A stretch of DNA of 64,000 nucleotides, taken from NCBI RefSeq assembly GCF_001723175.1, contig NC_064650.1, forward strand, positions 5,146,001 through 5,210,000. Direction: 5' to 3'. This DNA comes from Penicillium oxalicum (lineage: Eukaryota > Ascomycota > Eurotiomycetes > Eurotiales > Aspergillaceae). The notes under the pieces were generated by a model that was not told the DNA's origin, ran no database searches, and saw only the letters and a program-made list of their open reading frames with translations. The translations under genes were made by a program, and so were the position numbers. Below, in pieces: positions 57,115-64,000 of this stretch (positions within the stretch are counted from its first letter, which is position 1; each line of letters starts with the position of its first letter).

Positions 57115-60082
57115 TCATGAAACCGGGCGTAAGAAAGGGTGAGCCTCGGTGTTTCTGCAAAGGGACGTGGTCAGCTTTCTTTGCTTTCGATATTGGGGAA
57201 ATGGGGCATCGGCGTGATCGGCTTGTCGGGGAAGGGGGGGTTTCAAACTCACAGTACATATTTATCCAAGTCCACCACACTAGGCTCACTGAACAAGAGA
57301 TAGAAGTATTTGAGGGTCTCGGCAGTCCAGAAAGATTCCATCGAGTCCTTTTGCGCAGGCTTGGACGCTGTGACGTCCTTGATGCCGGCATGCGCCAAGG
57401 TCGTGCGAGTGTGCTTGGTAATGGCCTCAAACATCTTCCATCCCTTCTCCCGCCAGGCATCGTCCCCGGTCAGTCGGTACATGATAAAGACAGACTCGAT
57501 AGCCTCCGGTCGCAGGAGATACTCCGGGGCAGGAATGCTGGTCATGCCGGATGGTAAGCGGTCATGGATCTCATTGCTCTTGGACTGCGACACAAAGGCC
57601 GGACGAGGCGCAGCACGGTTGGCGCCTGGTGCCGCATTGGACGGGGGTCCTGCATTGGCGACAGGCGCACCCGCACCTGCACCACGTCCAGCCCCGACGG
57701 CGTCACGCTTCCTGTAAGGGTCCAGGTCATGCGGGTTGGCAGAGCCAGGCATGGGCAATGGGACCGCCGCCCCGCCCTCAGCGGCTTCCTTGGACTTGAG
57801 ATCCTCGTTCAGCTTCACCCGCTGGCCGTAGCTGCTTTCGCCATTCCGGAACCGTGTCTCAGCGCCCTTGTCCAGACCGCGCGAGTAACGATTCACCTCG
57901 GCCTGGTAAAGCTTCTCGTCCCATTCGCACGACTTATCCTTGCTGCAAGGGAGCAGACGGAATCGCTCCGGCATGATGCCGGTGTTGGTAGCCTCATAGG
58001 CCCAAACACAGCCGTCGGTAAGCTTGGCAGCCAGATCCAAGTCACCGTCAATGCTGAACATCTTTGCGCCCATGGCGACCATTCCGCCCAGGTAACAGCT
58101 TAGATGACTGGTCTCGTAGTCCAGATCGGTCGAGATGAGCTCTCTCTTCTTCGTCGGATCGAGTGGACCCGTGCTCGCCACAAAGCGTAAGTGTTGCTTG
58201 CCTTTGACCATGGGCTTGAAGAGCAGGTTCTTGCGAACCGCGTCCATCGCTTTCTTGTACATCTTCTTGTATTGGTCATTGACCCCTCCGAGAAGAAGAT
58301 ACTCCTTGGGAAGATACTCGTAAGTCGAATCGGCCATTCCGCCCAGACTGTATTTGTTCTGTCGACTTGCGGGTGGAAGCTCCAGGCCCCCGTCGCATTT
58401 TTCGACATCTGGTGAGACACCCTCTGAGCTGGGTTTTTCGGCGGAGTTGCCGCCCGCACTTTCTCCACTCTGTTTATAAATCGCGGGTTCAGCTTGTGAC
58501 AGATCAAGATCTGCCCGAGGTCGAATCATTTGCGAGTTGTTTTCGAGCTCTGCCGAGGCAACAGACACCCTGCGAATCTGCGAAGGCGTCGGGTAAGCTT
58601 GTCTGGAAGGTGTTGTTGTTGCTGCTGCTACTGATGATGAGAAGGCGGAGGGCCCAAAGGCATCTTCAGCGTCATCTCGACTGGACTCTAGGGTATCTCG
58701 AGCAGGTCGATACTTGCTGCAACCCTGTGCGTTCACCAGCAGTGGCCACAAGCCAGGGATGCTGGTGGCATCTTGCAGTTCCTCGAGTCGATTGGTGATA
58801 CGCGCAACCGCATCATAGTATTTATTCTTCTTCGTTAATTGAGCGAGACGGGTGAATTCCAGTGATAGAGACCCCAGCTCGGCCAACACAGCCTTGCTCG
58901 CAGCGCGGTGAGCAAGCTTAGTATATTCACTAGCAATGATCTTTGTGAGTTTTTAATCGTGCGGACGAAGGAGCCAACATCTCTCCAAAGGGGCAGTGGC
59001 CACTTACGGGGTCCATCGGTAGTAGAGCACCGGCATGCGATTCGGCGTGTCGAAAGCACCCATGAGAACCTCGGCCAACTCTTCGGCCTTTTCCAGCAAG
59101 ACTCTGTGTCCTTGGCCTGAGATATCATAGGCTCCCAGCAATCCTCCGAGGTACCGAATGACAGTTTCAAAGACGGGAATGTCCTCTCGCGGAGAGGTGG
59201 TAAAGTCGATTTTCTTCACCGCGTCCACGGCTTCGGAGAATTCGGTTTTCAAATCCATGATCCATAGCGTGTCCAGCGAATCGACGAGCGTGGCTCCCCA
59301 GCCATTGAACGGATCGTCGAACCCTTCCGAGAGAGGCTTCACCTCATCGTGGCTCATTGCAGTTTTCTTATATCCGGCCCACGCATGGTTGAACTCGGCC
59401 TTGATGGAACTGAGCCGCTGCAGGCGCTCCTGTCTGGCTGTGCTGGACTCGTCCTTGAATTTCGCCTGAAGGGTGGGCAACGGTTTTGCGGGCGCAGTGG
59501 GCAACTTAATCAGGCTCCCGTCTGCAACGGGGAATCGCTCAGGGGTCTTGACCCAATGCACAGCAGGACCATCGGGATGTTCTTGGACCGTGAGCCGACC
59601 GGCACCGCCACGGTCAATGTCTTCAGTCCCCACGCTGATGTCGCCCGTGACGACCGGAACAGTTTTGCTGTCGCTTCCAATTTTGTTCGAGCTGTCTGCG
59701 GCCCCGCCTTCCGATGATTTCGGGGGGGCATCCTTGGGAGCACTTGATCCGGACCCCGATGGGAAGGGACCTGTTTCTCAGGACTCTTCTCGCCGGTCAA
59801 GCTTCCGGAGCTCTCCGGTGATTTCAATCCATCGGAGGGTCGGTAGCCATGGGGCTCACTGTTGGGCGCCTGCGGAGGTTGAGATTTGCTGGAATCGCCC
59901 GCAGGAGATTGTAGTTGGGGGGTATTTGGATTCGCAACAGGCGCCTGCGCCGACGGGCTTCCGCTCGGTGTATCGATGATGGCCGTTTGCCTCCAATCTC
60001 TCGAGCGAGAGAAATGAAGGGTAGCCAGCACAGCGACTGCCGCGAAAATGAGCAGGACGCGATAACGGCGGGCGCGGAACAT
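57115..60082 (-). CDS. Class I alpha-1,2-mannosidase, GH47 (one-base frameshift)
   Basis: Trims mannose from N-glycans in the ER/Golgi, by family. Exons 59008-60082, 57253-58929 and a 40-nt last exon 57115-57154; about 930 aa if bridged. A type II signal anchor ([17 protein letters not shown], residues 9-25) is followed by a disordered Pro/Ser stem. The catalytic domain starts near [20 protein letters not shown] and includes [52 protein letters not shown] and [16 protein letters not shown]. The small last exon supplies the terminal NTEAHPF motif, conserved in GH47 and near the calcium site. A long insertion (about 300 residues, low complexity) lies mid-domain. Between about 59760 and 59810 the frame shifts: upstream TGEKSPEKQ, downstream [13 protein letters not shown]. 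The exon sum is one base short of a multiple of three. The precise GH47 subgroup is not certain. Confidence 0.85.
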
Positions 60083-62082
60083 GGCGGCCGTCGCACCCGT
60101 TAAGAGTGTCACAAAGTGGTTGTTGAGACGAATCGACCGTCGAGGGCTGTGTTCACTTCTCCCGAGACGGGGAGGGAGGGGAGGGGGTTGAGGGGAAACG
60201 TCCGACTGTCAAACGGACGTATACTGAGAAACTCAGTTGCCTCCAATTCAAGAGGAAAAGACGCATGTCACGAGACAAGGACGAGGCGTGAAGGGGGGAG
60301 AGTCAAATGCGGAGTGGGGGATCCACATGTGACGGGTCGGATCCAGGAACCAGTTGATTTGAGGGTCTTCGGACTCGGTGGCTTTGGATCTGCCCTTGGC
60401 TCCCATTTGCGGCTCGCTGTTCCAGGCATCGGCCGGTCAAGCTCACTGCCGGCCTACAAGCAGCCTCACATTGGAAACCTAGTCTTTTCTCGGCGGTCAG
60501 ATAGAGTCCCGGAAGGCGTGACGTATTGAGTGTTTATCGTCCATCCTTTCTTGTTCTCAGCGTCGCCGTCTACGACTGTAAGTTACTAGATTGTCGATAG
60601 TCGGGGCCACTCCTGACAAATTGAGAAACCCCCTGGGTGTATTAGTCATATGTCCAGCTCCTCCGGTGCTACCTACTGTAGGTACCCAGCAGTCTCTCGA
60701 TAATTGACGACGGTCATTCGTGGAGTAGCGAGTCAAACAATGGGTCCAGGTGAGCTAGTCAGTATGGCAGACCGGTTTATTGGCCGAGACATCTGGGAGG
60801 AAACTTTGACGAGACTCAGGATCGAGGCGACCGAGGGAGCACGATCATATGGATCTATCGTCATATGTACGTTGGAGAGTCTCGGTTCCTCGCAACTTGT
60901 GCTCTCTGGAGCTTCGTATAGTTAATTCGTACATGATGATTCTCTGGGTCCTCAAGGTCCCATGGTGATGGTACGAAGGGACGGGAGTGCCTTCGACTGC
61001 CTACCACCTTGGCATCTACGAAGCCATTGCACACTACATGCATTGATCCTTCATTCGATTAGAGATGCACGCTCGGAGATGAGTTTTAGAGACTCGGAGG
61101 GTTCACAGCCTCAGTAAGCCGAATCTAACAATAGACAGACGAGAGAGAGAGCCACAGCGGATGGGCCCCGAGTGGAAACCCGCACCCCACCAAGTCGAGT
61201 GCCTCCCTTCAGCGACCACAGGACATCAAGATATACCAGGATAGAAATCATCGTACATAATGTGCTTTCTTGATAAATGTACAGATTTAAATGGAACCTT
61301 CCCACTGCGATCGATCTTGCTACGTTGACGGTGGCTGCCTCAGTGTTCAAACTTGAATGCGCCTTTCCTGCTATCTGGTGCCGAGACTTCCTCTAGGTTC
61401 GGCCCCCGACATGCTCAATTCAAGCCAAGGCTCCGCGCCCCCCTGGTGTTTCACCTCCGATTTCCGTCCAACCCGACATCCTGAAAACCCATTCTTGTTC
61501 ATGACCTCAAGGACAGGACAAGGATGAGTGAATACGGAACAGTGGACACGGACAGTCCCTGAAGTTGGAACAAGAAGCTCCCTGTTCCGTCGGCCCCCAA
61601 TGAGGACTCTCTCCACCATGTTATCCGACGCCCCAATTGAATTCACGACCGTCGAGCCTCCACCAACATCCCCGCTGGCGATACGCTCGATAAGGGGGAT
61701 ATTGGAGCGCGTCTATGCTTTGGGTCGCAAGACAACCTTGCCAATAGCTACTCGAGACACGGACCCTCAAAAGCTCGGAAGACCCGCTTGATGCTATTTC
61801 GGTCCGTCCGTGGTAGACCAGATCAGTGAAAGTGTCGGGAAAGGTGACACGTAGAGTCGTGGAGACCGAGATATGCCTCCAAACCTACCGTCCTTATTCC
61901 CGCCAGCAACACTGCTTTGATTGCTCGAACGAGAGGGTGCCAGCTTGCTACCATCGCTGTTACAAATTGGGAATGGATGTACAGAGGAAGAAATGAGGAG
62001 AGCGAGATCGAAAATGGGGGCCTCATGCCATCACCAAGATTATAGCCTAGTGGCTCGGGCGCCGTTTGAGTAATCGCGTGGT
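60083..62082. other. Intergenic: mannosidase promoter and atg9 3' flank
   Basis: 2.0 kb without a supportable gene. Short frames (60116-60529 plus, 61371-61646 minus, 61528-61791 plus) lack domains. Confidence 0.6.
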
Positions 62083-64000
62083 CTAGAGACCCATGGGCGC
62101 CCGCCTGCTCTCAGCATTCGCCTTTTGGAATTGTTGGATCAGCCCCAGTACACCTCCGCCACCGGTAATGGCGTCAAGATTCTCGTCTTCGTCGTCTTCG
62201 GCCACTTCGTCGTCTGGGCCCAGAGGGTTCATCCGCCATGAATCACCCAGGCTGCTTTCCCCAGTGCCCGCTGCTCCGCTCAAGGCGCCGTCGGATGGGC
62301 GTGATGTGGATTGGCGGGGCTCACTCGATGCGGATCCTTCATCCTCGAATGCGCGAGACAGGGGCAGCTGGGAGCGGGCCAGACGAGAACGGTGATGGGG
62401 TGGGGGACGGGCCGTAGAGCGGAACCCATAACGAGAAGGTTGATGATGAGGATCAAGAAGTATAGAAGGCCCTGGCGACTGGGCATGGTCTCCGGAAAGA
62501 CCGGGTCTGTACCTCGAAGTCGCCATGGTGGACTGCGGACCCCATGGCCCGCCAGGTGCACCCGGCCGGGGGCCAGGGTCAAATCGGCTGGGCATCGCCC
62601 CTATCTCGGGCGAGCCCAAAGTCGGCAAGCCAGGCGGTGGATGGAACGGACGACGATTGCCGGGCGGAGCGTTGTTCCCGTAGTGATCGAGGAAGCCATA
62701 GTATGACGCCAGCATTTTCCCATCCTTGGCTGAGAAGTAGTCGGCACGCAAATCACGACGGCCCTGATCCGACCGACCGGGGGTCATGGCATTGGTCCCC
62801 TTCTTGAAATCGAACACAGCAAACGAACACAAGTATCCAACTCCATCCACGTGGACCGTAAACTCGCGGAAGAAGTCAATCAGGCGGTCGCTGCATTTTG
62901 GTAGGCTGAACCATAGCACAAATGGGGTGAAAATCATGCTCAAGATCTCCTCCAAGAAGATCACGATTTTCAACTGATAGCACACGGCGAATTCTTTCCG
63001 CACCTCATCGCTATGCAGGCGTCCCTTCCACGATGACGGGAAATAGTGCGTGAAGTCAATCAACTCTAAAAGTGCATACTCGGGATCAAACACATCAGTC
63101 TCCTCAGGCGCCATCCCCTGAGCGAATGCCCACACAGTACCGAAGATTCCAAGATAGAAAAGGACCGTCCGATCATGCGTGATTTCAAATCCGAGAAACA
63201 GCTCTGGATCGATGACTGAGGCGAGCGCGAGCACCGACGCTAGTGCACCGGAGATGAAAGCAACGAAACGAGCCAGCTGCACTGTTTTATCCTTGGGAAA
63301 TTGGTCAATGTAGCGGCTGGCAAAAGGATAGGACATGTTGGTGCGCCGCTCAAACAGATGCCAGAGCTCATTGAACTCGCGGAATTTCCACTCGGCGAGT
63401 GGTGTGTACTGGCGCGAGCCAATCTGAGATGGGTTCTTCTTAAATTCGTTGAAATACCGGAAGAAGTAATGCATGAGGAAGTAGACCACAATGAACGGAG
63501 CCACAAAGATGTTCATGATGCCCGCGAAGATAAAGCGCCGACGAAGGCCATCGCTAAGCGCTCTGCGGTGAGTATCCTTGAGGAAGATGGTCCGCAGCTG
63601 GCCTTGTTCATTGAAGACGTAATCCATGATGCAAAGATTCAGATTCCATTCCAGTGTTCTGGAGAAGAGTTGACGGTTCCGCAGGAACGGGATCGGCAGC
63701 GTCAAGTCCATAATGTCCTTGTTGACCAAGGCAATCATATAGTTCTCTTTGCGCATTAAGCGATTGGCAATGTCGTGGGCATCCATTCTCTGTTTGGACT
63801 GACTGTGGAGGTACTTGCGATGTCTGGCGGAGACTGCGGCGGCTGTGGCCGGATTGGCATCCCGGAGCATCATCAGACGGTTAACGACCTCTTGCCACGA
63901 GATACTTTGCACCTCCGGGTCAGAGACGCCGAGCAAATAATGGTAAAAGTCATGCATATGCTTCAGTCGGCGAACATCTAAGAGGAGTTGAAAGAGTTTG
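62083..64000 (-). CDS. atg9: Atg9, autophagy lipid scramblase (5' end outside window)
   Basis: Multi-spanning membrane protein that seeds autophagosomes with vesicle membrane. Only the C-terminal 639 codons are here; the frame is open to the edge at 64000, so the N-terminus and first membrane spans are missing. No intron is needed in this part. Conserved Atg9 features: [32 protein letters not shown], the span [74 protein letters not shown] and [20 protein letters not shown]. The tail after residue about 400 of this fragment is Pro/Gly/Ser-rich, ending with an acidic run ([16 protein letters not shown]) and the stop at 62083. The tail is typical of fungal Atg9. Confidence 0.96.
   Translation of the reverse strand, partial: KLFQLLLDVRRLKHMHDFYHYLLGVSDPEVQSISWQEVVNRLMMLRDANPATAAAVSARHRKYLHSQSKQRMDAHDIANRLMRKENYMIALVNKDIMDLTLPIPFLRNRQLFSRTLEWNLNLCIMDYVFNEQGQLRTIFLKDTHRRALSDGLRRRFIFAGIMNIFVAPFIVVYFLMHYFFRYFNEFKKNPSQIGSRQYTPLAEWKFREFNELWHLFERRTNMSYPFASRYIDQFPKDKTVQLARFVAFISGALASVLALASVIDPELFLGFEITHDRTVLFYLGIFGTVWAFAQGMAPEETDVFDPEYALLELIDFTHYFPSSWKGRLHSDEVRKEFAVCYQLKIVIFLEEILSMIFTPFVLWFSLPKCSDRLIDFFREFTVHVDGVGYLCSFAVFDFKKGTNAMTPGRSDQGRRDLRADYFSAKDGKMLASYYGFLDHYGNNAPPGNRRPFHPPPGLPTLGSPEIGAMPSRFDPGPRPGAPGGPWGPQSTMATSRYRPGLSGDHAQSPGPSILLDPHHQPSRYGFRSTARPPPHHRSRLARSQLPLSRAFEDEGSASSEPRQSTSRPSDGALSGAAGTGESSLGDSWRMNPLGPDDEVAEDDEDENLDAITGGGGVLGLIQQFQKANAESRRAPMGL

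Overview
The window is nuclear DNA of a filamentous ascomycete, most likely a member of the Aspergillaceae (Aspergillus/Penicillium group). The evidence is short introns of about 50-150 nt with GTANGT donors and YAG acceptors, protein sequences very close in style to Aspergillus orthologs (Wsc1, MpkA, Slm1, Atg9), and pyrimidine-rich 5' leaders. No bacterial features, CRISPR arrays, rRNA or convincing tRNA genes were seen. Gene models were built by hand from splice signals and conserved motifs; for every multi-exon gene the codon phases were summed as a check.

Layout. 1-15.8 kb is gene-poor: one cell-wall sensor gene (wsc1-like, minus), one 14-exon MACPF-domain gene (minus) carrying two premature stop codons, and an unconvincing membrane-protein-like remnant. 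From 15.8 kb onward the region is dense housekeeping DNA: phosphatidylserine synthase (cho1, -), GAR1 (-) head-to-head with cytosolic threonyl-tRNA synthetase (+), the cell-wall-integrity MAP kinase mpkA (+), an unrecognised conserved-looking protein (-), Bsd2-type Rsp5 adaptor (-) head-to-head with a Cbp6/UQCC2-like bc1 assembly factor (+), mitochondrial succinyl-CoA:3-ketoacid CoA transferase (-), Ubp2 deubiquitinase (-) head-to-head with the NDUFA11-type complex I subunit (+), Slm1-type PH-domain protein (+), Gbp2/Hrb1-type mRNA export factor (+), Coq9 (+), SPIN90/Ldb17/Dip1 (-), a class I GH47 alpha-mannosidase (-), and Atg9 (-), which runs off the right edge.

Functional themes. Two core parts of one signalling pathway, a Wsc sensor and the terminal kinase MpkA, lie 15 kb apart; Slm1 and SPIN90 also act at the plasma membrane/actin cortex. 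Two Rsp5-pathway genes (Bsd2 and Ubp2) each share a divergent promoter with a respiratory-chain gene.

Most notable: (i) an 8-nt microexon in the Gbp2-type gene whose skipping would create an early stop, and a 12-nt microexon followed by a GC-AG intron in cho1; (ii) three unrelated conserved genes (25.4-27.8, 34.5-38.9 and 57.1-60.1 kb) whose models each total exactly one base short of a multiple of three, two of them at G/C runs and the third in a short stretch with no such run, which looks more like consensus undercalling than biology; (iii) the twice-interrupted MACPF gene, otherwise splice-intact.
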